From Omphiscola glabra (Eukaryota > Mollusca > Gastropoda > Lymnaeidae): 64,000 nucleotides of DNA. A program made the translations under genes and the position numbers. The DNA is taken from contig OZ024804.1 in the NCBI GenBank assembly GCA_964017045.1, positions 24,041,549 to 24,105,548 on the forward strand. Reading direction: 5' to 3'. The notes below the pieces were generated by a model. The model did not search any database. It saw nothing but the letters and a program-made list of their open reading frames with translations, and was not told where the DNA came from. Below, in pieces: positions 1 through 12,260 of this stretch; within the stretch, counting starts at the first letter, position 1, and each line of letters opens with the position of its first letter.

Positions 1-779
1 TTAATTTATAAAAAAAACTTATAAAATACCGAATTTTTTAAAATTATAAGATCAGTTTTTACTTGAGTAACAGCATTGCAAGGCAACTCTAACAATCTAA
101 AATAGAAAAAAAACAACATTCCCTTGGTATAGAAATGCATATCGTGGAACACTTGTTGGATAGATTAAGATAAAAGGACTTTATTGATGACTTGGTAACG
201 GTGGAGTGAGAGTTTCCCCACGGTATAGATATGTAGATTGTCCTGCAACACTTGTAGATGAGATGAAGATTTAAAAAAAAAAAGTAAATATAACTTGGTA
301 ACGGTGGAATGAGCTAGAAAGAAAAGCTAAAAACGATGTAGATGAAAAAGACAAACAGCGTCACTGATGGACTGAAGAAGAAAGCTCACAGTTTTATGGG
401 GGATGGCATGCACGAGTCTAGGATAAGAATGGAAATGTTTTTCTGTGATCGACCTCAACAAATAGATTAAAAGCCGGCAGTGTAACTAGGACGAAACGTC
501 CTTCCATAACGAGTGTAAAAGATGGCCATCTTCAACTTGAGCAGGCGTTAAATTGGGTGGCCAAATTCGATATCCATAACTCAAATACGGCGTAGCCCTC
601 GCCTCCCCCACTCCCCTGTCTTTCCCGGCAACTTTAATAAAACGCAATAAATAGCGGCTATTAAAAGTCCGTAAAAAAGCCGGTAACTTGAACTTGAAGT
701 ATATCCCATGTGTAGGGCAAAACATTTTGATCTCATTTAACCAGAAGTCTTAACTGAGGCCTTGAGCTTTAGAGAACCC
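1..779. other. No recognisable feature
   Basis: AT-rich. A weak direct repetition around CTTGGTAACGGTGGA(G/A)TGAG at 190 and 296 is all that stands out. Confidence 0.6.
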
Positions 780-1015
780 ACTATGTTTCCTGGAGCTTAG
801 AGTAAGGACTATGTTCCATCGAGCTTAGAGCACGGGCTATATTCCATGGATCTTAGAGCACGGACTAAGATCTCTGGAGTTTAGTACACGGACTATGTTC
901 CATGGAGCTTAGAGCACGGACTAAGATCTCTGGAGTTTAGTACACGGAGTATGTTCCCTAGTGCTTAGAACACGGACCGTGACCCCTGGAGCTTAGAGCA
1001 TGCATTATGCTCATT
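780..1015. repeat. Degenerate ~28-bp tandem repeat
   Basis: About eight diverged units on TGGAGCTTAGAGCACGGACT followed by ATGTTCCC or AAGATCTC; alternating variants suggest a 56-bp superunit in the middle. Confidence 0.75.
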
Positions 1016-1481
1016 GAATTTGGTGAGGAGCTCTAGTTTTAGGAGCTGCTCCAAACTCCCTGCATTTTTTATTAATCAAAAATTCTAAACCATAGTCTCT
1101 ACCACATCGACGTCTGTAATATCTTTAAAAAAATACTATCGATACGCTTCACCGCTCCACCATGATAAATACATCTGTAATTAAGTGGATTCAATTTTGG
1201 TGGACGGTTCAGGGGAATGGAGGCCTTGAATGAATACCAAACATAATATGTCACTAGAGCCTGGAATTTTATTTATCTGTTAAATGGCTCACATACCTTG
1301 ATACGTGTCCACAAATTATCAGCATTTGAATCAACATAAAGTGGCTCTAAAAAGACTTTTTTTTAAATTTCAAACTATCGGCCAGACAAGCTCAGTGTTA
1401 AGCTGTTAAATTCACTGTGCCGCAGCACTGTGCCTCACCCTCGTGCCTCAGCCCCGTGTCCCCACTCATATGTCCCATCAT
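1016..1481. other. No recognisable feature
   Basis: Unique AT-rich sequence between two tandem arrays. Confidence 0.6.
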
Positions 1482-1905
1482 TGTGCCCCACCATTGTACC
1501 CCACCATTGTACCCAACCATTGTACCCCACCATTGTACCCCACCATTGTACCCAACCATTGTACTCAACCATTGTACCCAACCATTGTACCCAACCATTG
1601 TACCCAACGATTGTACCAAACCATTGTACCCAACAATCGTTCCCCACCATTGTTCCCCACCATTGTATCCCACCATTGTACCCCACCATTGTACCCAACC
1701 ATTGTACCCAACTATTGTACCAACCATTGTTCCCAACCATTGTTCCCAACAATTGTTCCCCACCATCGCACCCGATTCGTCTGCCTCAACATCCCCCCCG
1801 TCCCCCACCATTGTGCCTCACCATGCGCCTCACCATTATGCTTCACCATTATGTCTCACCATGTGCCTGACCATTATGCCTCACCATTGTCCCATGCCTA
1901 AAATT
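1482..1905. repeat. 13-bp minisatellite CCATTGTACCCAA
   Basis: About 25 clear units to 1765, then diverged units (CCATTATGCCTCA) to about 1900. Because 13 is not a multiple of 3 and the unit lacks stops, both strands show long open frames. Confidence 0.9.
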
Positions 1906-1909
1906 CCTT

Positions 1910-2663
1910 AACAAGGCAGATGTGGTTGATGTAAACGTCTAGGCCACGCAAACTCGATGGAAGGTCAGTTTATTTTTAAAGTTATTATTTTATGATCGGA
2001 ACTATCGAATTTTTTACTTGAACGTCCGTTAAAAAAATCAGCACAGGCTCTTGCTTTAATACCAACACGTCCATTCTGAAATACAAAGTACTCACTTTCA
2101 CACAAACACATCGGGCTGATGTAATCTGCTATTCTTTATTTATTTACTGTAATTCTGAAGTTCAATTAGAAATATACAGTTCATGGCCTGCTGTCCATCT
2201 CATGCCATCTTATTTCTCTTGTTTTATTAATGACACGGCCTAACACAACCCGGCGCTGCCTCCCATGGTGTCCGACGCTGCCTCCCATGGTGTGCGGGGA
2301 CCCCGTAGTCAATAACCTCTACTTCCTAAGCAGACGCCTGTTCTGTCTTTCTATTCAAACCTCCACATACCTTGTTCAACTAGTAAAAAGAAATAAGAGT
2401 GACCAAATTCGTGTCATACTGTAACTATGAAACCATGGTGTTTAGATTAACGTGTAATATGTTACTATGATGGTGCTAGCAAAGGGTCCAGCAGTACAGC
2501 GTGTAAAATAGAATTTAAAAAAAAAAATCTTCTCTGACCAAGCCTGGATCAGGGGCGTCCATTTATAAAATGATATTATTTATTTTTAGGCCTGTTATTG
2601 TTATTGGTGATGGAACAGAAATTCAAAGTAATAAAAACAGTCGCCCACCCCCTCCCCCCAAAC
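1910..2663. other. No recognisable feature
   Basis: Contains a small duplication GGTGTCCGACGCTGCCTCCC-like near 2250-2300; nothing else seen. Confidence 0.55.
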
Positions 2664-2738
2664 ACACACACACACATACACACACACATACACACACGCA
2701 AGCACACACGCGGACACACACACACACACAAACACACT
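2664..2738. repeat. (CA)n microsatellite
   Basis: ACACACAC tract broken by single T, G and GC interruptions, next to a C-rich stretch. Confidence 0.95.
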
Positions 2739-2874
2739 CTTTCTTTCATTTTAAAAAAATAAAAAAATAAATCTATTTCAAAGATTCAGATGTTCATCAT
2801 TTGATGCTCTTCACTTCGCTTCTCTGTTTTGATGAAAAGGTTCAATTCGTTTATATTTGGGTGGGCACATAATG

Positions 2875-3066
2875 GTATTCTGATCTAGTGTATTGTTATT
2901 AAAACATAATGATATTCTGAGCTAATATATTGTTATTAAAACATAATGGTATTCTGATCTAATGTATTGTTATTAAAACATAATGGTATTCTGATCTAAT
3001 GTATTGTTATTAAAACATAATGGTATTCTGATCTAATGTATTGTTATTAAAACATAATGATATTCT
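2875..3066. repeat. 37-bp minisatellite
   Basis: Five units with TAATGTATTGTTATTAAAAC then ATAATGGTATTCTGATC; edge units have a few substitutions. Confidence 0.9.
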
Positions 3067-3404
3067 ACAATGCTCAATCTCATACTTTGTTCATCTTCTC
3101 AAATTTTTAACTCGACGCAGGCTTGCCTTACCCGAACTATTGGCATCAAAACTTTCAGTAACAATTTGAGATCGCTAGACCGCACAGCTCGTGGGTGTTT
3201 ACGACTTGAACACTGAACACATATCATACGTGCAGTTTTGTAGATCTCGATGACCATTTTATGACTGTTTCTCTTCTTCTTCCCCCCCTCCCTTTACATA
3301 CTCTTGTCACATACCACCTCCGTTATTTTAGGGCAGGTCGTCAGGGTTCTACCATTCCTGTGACACACGCTCCCAATTTCGTGTAATGAGAGATAACTTT
3401 GAAA

Positions 3405-3826
3405 AGTGGCGGACAACTCGACCAGTCGGGCTGCAGTGCTCAGGCGGACAACTCGACCAGTCGGGCTGCAGTGCTCAGGCGGACAACTCGATCAGTCGGG
3501 CTGCAGTGGTCAGGCGGACAACTCGACCAGTCGGGCTGCAGTGCTCAGGCGGACAACTCGACCAGTCGGGCTGCAGTGCTCAGGCGGACAACTCGACCAG
3601 TCGGGCAGCAGTGCTCAGGCGGACAACTCGACCAGTCGGGCTGCAGTGCTCAGGCGGACAACTCGACCAGTCGGGCTGCAGTGCTCAGGCGGACAACTCG
3701 ACCAGTCGGGCAGCAGTGCTCAGGCGGACAACTCACCAGTCGGGCAGCAGTGCTCAGGCGGACAACTCGACCAGTCGGGCTGCAGTGCTCAGGCGGACAA
3801 CTCGACCAGTCGGGCTGCAGTGCGCA
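3405..3826. repeat. 35-bp GC-rich minisatellite
   Basis: Twelve units with GCGGACAACTCGACCAGTCG then GGCTGCAGTGCTCAG, with a T/A variant in the GGCTGCA/GGCAGCA position and one unit short by 2 bp. All three plus frames are open, an effect of periodicity and not coding. Confidence 0.92.
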
Positions 3827-4357
3827 GCGTCCACATACTGTCATGACGTCATGTTTATGTAACAAATTGAGGAAGACAATATTATTTGAAATTCTTTTAA
3901 TATTTTTTGGTTTGGTGGGGTGGGGGATTCTGTGGTATTTATCAGGTCAAAATTTTGCGAATTCAAATTGAAGTGCAATGCGGTAAAAGTATTAAGGAAG
4001 AACGGGGATTTTAGGAGGGTGGGGGGTAATTGAATTCAAAGTCTCGACACCACGTTCTTTATTTATGCAAAATTTAACCAGGGAATTTCCCTCAAGGATC
4101 GCGCCTACAAAATGTGAAATAAGTAATAGATCTATGCAGCCATCAGCCACTCCCTTATTCCAGCAACCAAAGTCGTCTGCAGAGGTTTGTGCTAGGCACC
4201 GCTGTGCACTGAAAGGCTATGCTAATCCGTCTGTTTTGGTTAACGTTGGGGTTGCTTAGAGACTCGAAGTAAAATGAACAAAACAAAGTAAGGGAAAACC
4301 TTAGAAAAAAAGGGACGCAGCAAAATAAAGAACGTGTCAGACAATATAGTGTCCGAG
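3827..4357. other. No recognisable feature
   Basis: Unique sequence between the 35-bp and 40-bp arrays; short open frames only. Confidence 0.55.
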
Positions 4358-5757
4358 AGGACGGCAAGAGTAATGGGACAGAGAATAAGTAGATGAGAGG
4401 ACGGCAAGAGTAATGGGACAGAGAATAAGTAGATGAGAGGACGGCAAGAGTAATGGGACAGAGAATAAGTAGGTGAGAGGACGGCAAGAGTAATGGGACA
4501 GAGAATAAGTAGGTGAGAGGACGGCAAGAGTAATGGGACAGAGAATAAGTAGGTGAGAGGACGGCAAGAGTAATGGGACAGAGAATAAGTAGATGAGAGG
4601 ACGGCAAGAGTAATGGGACAGAGAATAAGTAGATGAGAGGACGGCAAGAGTAATGGGACAGAGAATAAGTAGATGAGAGGACGGCAAGAGTAATGGGACA
4701 GAGAATAAGTAGATGAGAGGACGGCAAGAGTAATGGGACAGAGAATAAGTAGATGAGAGGACGGCAAGAGTAATGGGACAGAGAATAAGTAGGTGAGAGG
4801 ACGGCAAGAGTAATGGGACAGAGAATAAGTAGGTGAGAGGACGGCAAGAGTAATGGGACAGAGAATAAGTAGATGAGAGGACGGCAAGAGTAATGGGACA
4901 GAGAATAAGTAGATGAGAGGACGGCAAGAGTAATGGGACAGAGAATAAGTAGATGAGAAGACGGCAAGAGTAATGGGACAGAGAATAAGTAGATGAGAGG
5001 ACGGCAAGAGTAATGGGACAGATAATAAGTAGATGAGAGGACGGCAAGAGTAATGGGACAGAGAATAAGTAGGTGAGAGGACGGCAAGAGTAATGGGACA
5101 GAGAATAAGTAGGTGAGAGGACGGCAAGAGTAATGGGACAGAGAATAAGTAGATGAGAGGACGGCAAGAGTAATGGGACAGAGAATAAGTAGATGAGAGG
5201 ACGGCAAGAGTAATGGGACAGAGAATAAGTAGATGAGAGGACGGCAAGAGTAATGGGACAGAGAATAAGTAGATGAGAGGACGGCAAGAGTAATGGGACA
5301 GAGAATAAGTAGGTGAGAGGACGGCAAGAGTAATGGGACAGAGAATAAGTAGGTGAGAGGACGGCAAGAGTAATGGGACAGAGAATAAGTAGATGAGAGG
5401 ACGGCAAGAGTAATGGGACAGAGAATAAGTAGATGAGAGGACGGCAAGAGTAATGGGACAGAGAATAAGTAGATGACAGGACGGCAAGAGTAATGGGACA
5501 GAGAATAAGTAGGTGAGAGGACGGAAAGAGTAATGGGACAGAGAATAAGTAGATGAGAGGACGGCAAGAGTAATGGGACAGAGAATAAGTAGATGAGAGG
5601 ACGGCAAGAGTAATGGGACAGAGAATAAGTAGATGAGAGGAGACATAGAGTCTGTGACATAGCATAAGTAGGTGAGAGGAGACATAGTGTCTGTGACATA
5701 GCATAAGTAGGTGAGAAGATGGCTTGAGTTATGTGACAGAGCATAAGTAGGTGAGAG
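4358..5757. repeat. 40-bp minisatellite, ~32 units, with higher-order pattern
   Basis: Units of GAGAGGACGGCAAGAGTAAT then GGGACAGAGAATAAGTAG(A/G)T; three end units are diverged (ACATAGAGTCTGTGACATAG). Three minus frames are open for about 500 codons because the unit lacks minus-strand stops. An A/G variant recurs in blocks. Confidence 0.95.
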
Positions 5758-5821
5758 ACTCAAGTTTTTCTAGAAATAGAGTTTACAGAAAATGATTAAT
5801 TTTTGTCTTTATTCTAATCTT

Positions 5822-5895
5822 TGGAGATTCCCGGTCTCATTGTAAGTCCCAAAGGGGTCACCGTTGAAGTAAGTCCCAAAGGGGTCACTGGTGAA
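5822..5895. repeat. Short duplication
   Basis: GTAAGTCCCAAAGGGGTCAC occurs twice, about 30 bp apart. Confidence 0.7.
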
Positions 5896-7383
5896 TTTAA
5901 TTCGGGTAGGCTTTTTAAGTAAAATTAAATTTTAATAAAATGTTACACTGCTTTGATTGCCGCCGTCAAATTAGAGTCGATGATAAGTAGATATTTTTTT
6001 TTAATCACGCAAAATGGAGGAGTACAGTTTTTTTGATATACAATTCAAAATGAAATTCTAGCCGCCATTGACAACACTACACATTAATGCATAGACAGAC
6101 GCCATGAGAAGACAAACACGAATTTTGGCATAATAAAATAGTGTTTCAAATAAGTCTTGCAATAGATTTGGGAGATATCCATTTCATGATTAAGGCAGTT
6201 TGTATGCCTTATGGAAAAGAGGGAAAAGGGCGTGGTGGGTGGTCGAATTCAGCTATTTGATTATTCAGGGGAAGCCATAGTTGCAGAAATAGTGTCCAAG
6301 ATTTTTTGCACTTTCTCTAGGAACGCGGATGGTGGAAACTATTAGTTTGAGAGTGCTTATATTGTTAACTTTATGGCCCCAAGGGGGTGTTGGTTGTAAA
6401 ATAAAAGTTTTTCAGTTTTTCTACCACGTCGGTTTGTTTTGAGAAAATTCTCGTTGGTCCCAAATGTTTAAAAAAAAGTTAGCTTCTCATTTTCTATAAT
6501 ATATGCCGGCCTTTAAACAATAAGTCCTTCACCCTACCTGCCAGCTTTTAAAGAGGAGACATACACACAGTCCTACACCCTGCCTTGCCGGCCTTTAAAC
6601 AATAAGTCCTTCAACCTACCTGCCAGCTTTTAAAGAGGAGACATACACACAGTCCTACACCCTGCCTTGCCGGCCTTTAAACGATAGTCCCACAGACAGT
6701 CATACGCCGTACCCGTGGCTCTTTATTGGTTAACATAATAGTCGCCTCCTCCTCAAGATAAAAGATCAACCTTTCACCGGAGCTCAGACGTCACGCATAA
6801 AAATCATGCTGCCTGACAACCTTTTCTTCACTCCGTACTATTAATAGAAAACATTTAGAGTAAAATGTAAGGGGAGACGATTGTTAAAAGGAAGCAGGAC
6901 GAACCAGAAGCAAAATATAAATAAGAGATTTTGACAACATTTGTGGCTTAAGGGCCCCCCCCCCCCCCGCTACCTGGTTGGTTCAGCCTTTTTATTATTA
7001 TTTTTTTATCGGTGAATGAGAAGTAATTAGACGACTTATATTTTTAAAAAATGAATATATACAAATTAACTTGTTATCCCTCTTTATCTCCCTGGTGTTC
7101 TAAATATATATTTTTCTAAATAAAGCGTTTTTTTAAGGAGGAGAACAAAACATTAACTGGAACTTGGATGTCATTTGACCGCAGAAGTAGAGGGATCCCT
7201 AAATGCTTGAAACAAAGTAAGAAGTCATCATGAAACACTTTAGAGAACACGTTCGCAACCATTTTCTTTAAAAGCCGAGGCCCCATTTATAGAAGCAAAG
7301 TAACAGGCGATCCCATACATTAACAAAATAAAGTTACGGTAACAAAAAACGTAACAAATAGATTTTAATTTTTTTTTTACATG
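5896..7383. other. Intergenic, with one 82-bp repeat
   Basis: AT-rich; apart from the repeat at 6505-6690 and a C13 run near 6956 nothing is recognised. Confidence 0.55.
6505..6690. repeat. 82-bp tandem repeat, 2.2 units
   Basis: Starts GCCGGCCTTTAAACAATAAG at 6505, again at 6587, with a partial third unit at 6669. Confidence 0.9.
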
Positions 7384-7752
7384 TTTGATTGATTGAATAC
7401 TTATAAAGTGCTTGTATCCATGCTATATTAACATGCTCACTGCGCTCTCAGCGATGGCATCGGGGGCGTCGCAGGAGTTGTCAGAAAGATTCATTGTTTC
7501 GATGTTCGCCGCCTATGGGGGGGACGCCCTCTCCGGGTTTGAATTCAGAGGTTCCTTCTCTTAGATGAGTTGCCGTCCAAGGTTAACGAGTCCCATCTCT
7601 TAGATGAGTTGCCGTCCAAGGTTAACGAGTCCCATCTCTTAGATGAGTTGCTGTCCAAGGTTAACGAGTCCCATCAAGCCGGGGTGCTGGTGACGTTTTT
7701 GGTTATGGTGGGGGTTTGAACTCCAGTTTACACCACTCGGCCACCCAGCAGC
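7384..7752 (-). mobile_element. tRNA-derived SINE, minus orientation
   Basis: On the minus strand it starts GCTGCTGGGTGGCCGAGTGG (A-box-like) and has GGAGTTCAAACCC (B-box-like) about 35 bp later. An internal 42-bp segment with GTTAACCTTGGACGGCAACT is present three times, and the end has short AATC repeats. The same family occurs at 45616-46064, with a different 3' end. Confidence 0.8.
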
Positions 7753-7996
7753 TAATATGTAAATTATTCAAACTCTGATAGGACACCGATTAGAAATGAA
7801 AATTGCGTTCAAATCATTTTAAGTTTTTAAATGTACTTTTTTTCAGTCAGCGACCCAAAACCCACAAGACTCCATGCGGAGACGTGACCCATGTGTTTTA
7901 TAGTGTCAAATAATTTTTTATACACCACAGAATCCCATTTCATCTAACATTCAACTTAACATTGCATTTACAACAAAACGCCAGTGGGCCTCTATT

Positions 7997-8182
7997 CAGT
8001 GGCGTAGCGAGCTTAACTCGCGCCCGGGGCACAATACCTTTTTAGCGCCCCCCAATACCTTTTTAGCGCCCCCCCATTCGAAAACCATACAATATTATAG
8101 TAAAATATACCATTTGGCGCCCCTTTGTGAGTAGCGCCCGGGCATGATGCCCACTTGCCCCCCCCCCCCCACTACGCCACTG
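7997..8182. mobile_element. hAT-type MITE with perfect 8-bp target duplication
   Basis: Terminal inverted repeats CAGTGGCGTAG and CTACGCCACTG enclose 186 bp with no coding capacity. The 8-bp CCTCTATT occurs exactly at 7989-7996 and 8183-8190. TIR length and an 8-bp duplication fit the hAT superfamily. The interior has a short direct duplication around ATACCTTTTTAGCGCC. Confidence 0.85.
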
Positions 8183-8190
8183 CCTCTATT

Positions 8191-8784
8191 GCCCGACACA
8201 CAGAAGTGCAGTGTTGCAAGTCTGGTTACGATATGCCACTACTGATATTATTACTGATCAAAGTAGGACCGAGTATTGACCTTCTCCAGGGGCAGGGGGG
8301 CAAGAACATAAGTGACGTGGGGGGCGGTTTGTGGTAGCCTCAACTGGATTATTACGGTCCCCATTATCGGGTCAATTTGTAGAAAAGGAAATGCCGTTCT
8401 CTCCCCTTAACGAGTGTCGCAGTTAGATACCAGCCACACCCCGCGCCCCACCACACCCCGCGCCACACCAAACTCCGCCCCACCCCCCGGAGCCCTTTAA
8501 ATGTGAGATGAGCCTGAAATACACGTAGATCAACTCACGATTTTAAAAGTCTTTTTTAAGAAACTGTTAATCGTTGTTTTTCTTTTCCCACTGTAAACAA
8601 TTTACCAGAGCTAAAGTTCACTCACTTACCAACTGTTAAATGTCCCACGATAATCAACATTGAAAACGTAGTCGGGAAATATCAAGAATTTCACGTTTTT
8701 AAGTTATTGATATTGAGTAATAAACGTTAAATTCCGGTATTTAATAAATTTAATTTGATAAAAAAATTAATGAACTTTATACAA
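8191..8784. other. No recognisable feature
   Basis: Includes a CCCCGCGCCACACC-type short repetition near 8440-8480. Confidence 0.55.
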
Positions 8785-8960
8785 AAATTGATTTGATCAA
8801 AATGAGCTTTTCTGTTGATTTGATCAAAATTAGCTTTTGTGTTGAGTTGATCAAAATTAGCTTTTGTGTTGATTTGATCAAAATTAGCTTTGTGTTGAAT
8901 TGATCAACATTAGCTTTTGTGTTGATTTGATCAAAATTAGCTTTTGTGTTGATTTTTTAA
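8785..8960. repeat. 27-bp minisatellite
   Basis: Six units TTGATCAAAATTAGCTTTTG followed by TGTTGAT; minor variants. Confidence 0.9.
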
Positions 8961-9004
8961 AACCAAAATAGTGGAGTAATTGTTTTTCAAATAATATCTT
9001 ATGT

Positions 9005-9425
9005 CACGTTCCCTCTAGTTATTCGGATTAAGGTCATATTCGATGTTCCCTCTAGTTATTCGGATTAAGGTCATATTCAAGGTCCCTCTAGTTATTCGGA
9101 TTAACGTCATATTCCATGTTCCCTCTAGTTATTGGGATTAAGGTCATATTCCATGTTCCCTCTAGTTATTCGGATTAACGTCATATTCCATGTTCCCTCT
9201 AGTTATTGGGATTAACGTCATATTCCATGTTCCCTCTAGTTATTGGGATTAACGTCATATTCCATGTTCCCTCTAGTTATTCGGATTAACGTCATATTCC
9301 ATGTTCCCTCTAGTTATTGGGATTAACGTCATATTCCATGTTCCCTCTAGTTATTCGGATTAACGTCATATTCCATGTTCCCTCTAGTTATTCGGATTAA
9401 CGTCATATTCCATATTCACTCTAGT
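9005..9425. repeat. 37-bp minisatellite
   Basis: About eleven units with CCCTCTAGTTATTCGGATTA then ACGTCATATTCCATGTT; C/G alternation at TTATT(C/G)GG. Confidence 0.92.
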
Positions 9426-9714
9426 TATTCATATGATTTATTTCATTTGTCATGTTCCCTTTAGTAATTCTGATTAATGTCATATGCCACATTACCTCTA
9501 CTTACTGAAACGTGTTCATGTCCAATGAAAGAAGAGAAATCCACAGGTAGGCTGAGGAGTTGGTTGTCAATACATGTTTCCATACCCCACTACAGTGCGG
9601 TAGTGAAGACTTATTAAACTGAAGTTTCACTAAGAGAAGTTTTGAAGCAATTTTAGCAGCAACAACAAAACAAAAACTTCATTTTTCTTTACAGCACTGT
9701 TTTTCATCCAGGGT

Positions 9715-9995
9715 TTCGTGAGCGTCAGCCAGGGGGTCCGCCAGGGGTCAGCAAGGGGGCCAGCCAGGGGTCAGCCTGGAGGTCAGCCAGGGGGTCAGCC
9801 TGGAAGTCATCCAGGGGATCAGCCATGGGGTCCGTCAGGGGGGTCAGCCAGGGGTCAGCAAGGGGGGTCAGCCAGGGGGTCAGCCTGGAAGTCGTCCAGG
9901 GTATCAGCTAGGGGGTCAGCCAGGGGGTCAACCAGGGGGCTAGGCCAGGGGTTCAGCCAGAGGGGTAAGCCAGGGGTTCAGCCAGGGGGTCTACT
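9715..9995. repeat. G-rich irregular repeat (GGGGGTCAGCCA type)
   Basis: Roughly twenty units of 12-18 bp on AGCCAGGGGGTC, strongly G-rich on the plus strand with many runs of four to six G. Confidence 0.85.
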
Positions 9996-10849
9996 GGTGG
10001 CCAGTAAAAATATTTTTTTTTAAAGTCTGAAATCGCAAGGGACCCAAGCCTGGCAGTACCTGCACTGTGTTGTATTTAGTCGGGTTTTTATCCACCTACT
10101 TACTGTTTCCGTTGTTCTTTTAATTGGCGTTTAGTGTTTATAATAATTTTCAAAACATTAGTTGTCTTGCGCGACAATTCGACTATTTATTAAGAAGACG
10201 ACCACACTAACAACCAGGAGCAGTCGACAGAATCTACAGCTAGTGGCGCGTCACGTGACACTCAAGTTGACGATCGGAATGTTAAACTTCGTCATGACAA
10301 TGACAATTACTTAGCTGTGGGATTCACCTTAACATTAACACTTTAACTCATTTGGAATAGAGCAAACCACTGTGTCACTGCACTTGTTTCCGTAAGCAAT
10401 CTAAAATATCCAAAGGGCTCCAATGAACTCCAGTCCAATTTAAAAAAAAGGGGGTTGAAATTCATCTCCTTGCAGGATTGGATAAAATTAAGAAAGATAA
10501 ACGCCGTACAAATTTTGTTTCAATTAAATATTTATATGCATGAAACATTTCTTTTTAATGTGCACAATTAAAACTGACGTGATCTCTGGTGTCACGTGTG
10601 GAGGATATGTGATCATATGCCGTATGGGTTAATATGTTTAAAACTGATAGTCTGACGGTCAGATGATCCCGAGTCGTCAGTCTTGCCTTTGTGAACACCA
10701 GGTTTTCGTTCTATTGCTTGAATAGAATGGCTATCCCTGTTCGCTGTGGTTTTCTCATTTTAACTATGTCTTTAAATTAACTTTTAAATATTTCAATACG
10801 TCACCTATATATATTAAATAATTATGTGTGTCATTTCGAAGATAGTTAT
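9996..10849. other. No recognisable feature
   Basis: Unique AT-rich sequence before the degenerate 24-bp array. Confidence 0.55.
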
Positions 10850-11604
10850 ATATGCCGTTTAGTAAATAATCCCATTGGTGATCTAGCAAATAATTATATG
10901 TGTAATCTAGTAAATAATTCTATCTACCATCAAGTAAATAATTCTATGTCATCCAGTAAATAAGTCTATGTTATCCAGTTAATAATTCCTTGTGTCATCT
11001 AGTTAATAATTCTATGTGTCATCTAGTATTTTTTTTATCTCATCTAATAAATAATTCTTTAACGTCTAGAAAATAATTTTATGCGTCATCTAGTAAATTA
11101 TTATGTATATAATCCAGTAAATAATTCTGTGTCATCTAGTAAATAACTATATATGTCATCCAGAAATAATTATGTCATATAGTAAGTGATTATATGTCAT
11201 CTAGTAAATAATTCTATGTCATCTTGTAAACAATTCTATACGTCATCTAGTAAAAAAATGTATGCTATCTAGCAAACAATTATATATGTCACCTAGTAAA
11301 TAATTCTTTATGTCGTCTAGAAAATAATTCTATGTCATCTAGTAAATAATTATATGTCATCTAGTAAATCATTTTATATGTCATATAGTAAATAATTCTG
11401 TCATCTAGTAAATAATTATATGTTATCTAGTAAATTATTCTATATGTCGTATTGTAAATAATTCTGGCATCTAGTAAATAATTATATATGTCATCTAGTA
11501 AATAATTAGATCTGTCATCTAGTAAATAATTCTATATGTCATCTAGCAAATAATTCTTTATGTCGTCAGTAAATAACTCTATATGTCATCTAGTAAGAGT
11601 TTAC
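10850..11604. repeat. Degenerate ~24-bp minisatellite (GTCATCTAGTAAATAATTCT type), left arm
   Basis: Units of roughly 20-26 bp on the theme TCATCTAGTAAATAATTCTA, with many substitutions and small indels. The array is cut by the LINE at 11605-12260 and continues on its far side. Confidence 0.85.
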
Positions 11605-12260
11605 TGAAATTAAGGTCGGGGAGGAACGATTAGAGACAGTTGGCAGCTTCAAGTACCTCGGAGCAATAGTCTAGGAAGAAGGCTCCAAGCTCGAATGATG
11701 GCCAGGATTGCGCAGACCACAACAGCACTAAAGAGGCTCAAGAAAATATGGAATGACAAAAATATAGCCCCCAGCACCAAAATCAGGCTGATGCGCTCAT
11801 TAATCCTCTCCATTTTCCTATATGCCTGTGAGTCCTGGACATTAACAGCAGAACTTGAAAGGAAAATAAAGGCGATGGAGATGAGATATTTCAGAGGCAT
11901 TCTTGGCATCTGCTATAGAGACGATATCACCAATGAACAAGTGAAAGAAAGTATTCGTCAAGCAATCGGGCAGTACGATGACCTCCTGGTGTGTGTATAA
12001 AAGCGCAAACTTGAGTGGTGTGACCACGTGACCAGAAAACAAGGGCTCGCCAAAGAAATCATGCAGGGCACAACTAGAGGAGGGAGAAGAAGAGGAAGAC
12101 AGAGAGAAAGATGGGAAGATAACATCACAGAGTGGACGTGATTAAAACTAGGCGATGCTATGCGTACTGCAGAAGACCGAGAGGAATGGAGAAGGATAGT
12201 TTTCATGTCATCTGTGGCGCACCAACGGTCCAAAGACTAAGGGACATAATGATGATGATG
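11605..12260 (+). mobile_element. 5'-truncated RTE-like LINE with 10-bp target duplication
   Basis: Encodes the C-terminal part of a reverse transcriptase in broken frames: FKYLGAIV, then ARIAQTTTALKRLKKIWNDK, FLYACESWTLTAELERKI, ITNEQVKESIRQAIG and GRQRERWEDNITEW. This is the usual end of RTE-type endonuclease/reverse-transcriptase ORFs. In-frame stops and a frameshift near 11690 make it dead. It ends in ATGATGATGATG. AAGAGTTTAC stands on both sides (11595-11604 and 12261-12270). Confidence 0.88.

Noticed and set aside
1398..1911. Open frames on both strands over the CCATTGTACCC repeat
   Set aside because: 13-bp periodic sequence without stops; no coding evidence.
4155..5763. Three long minus-strand open frames of 455-529 codons (SLSHYSCRPL-type repeats)
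   Set aside because: All three minus frames are open across a 40-bp array. This is expected when the unit lacks stops and is not a multiple of 3; there is no start context, splice structure or family.
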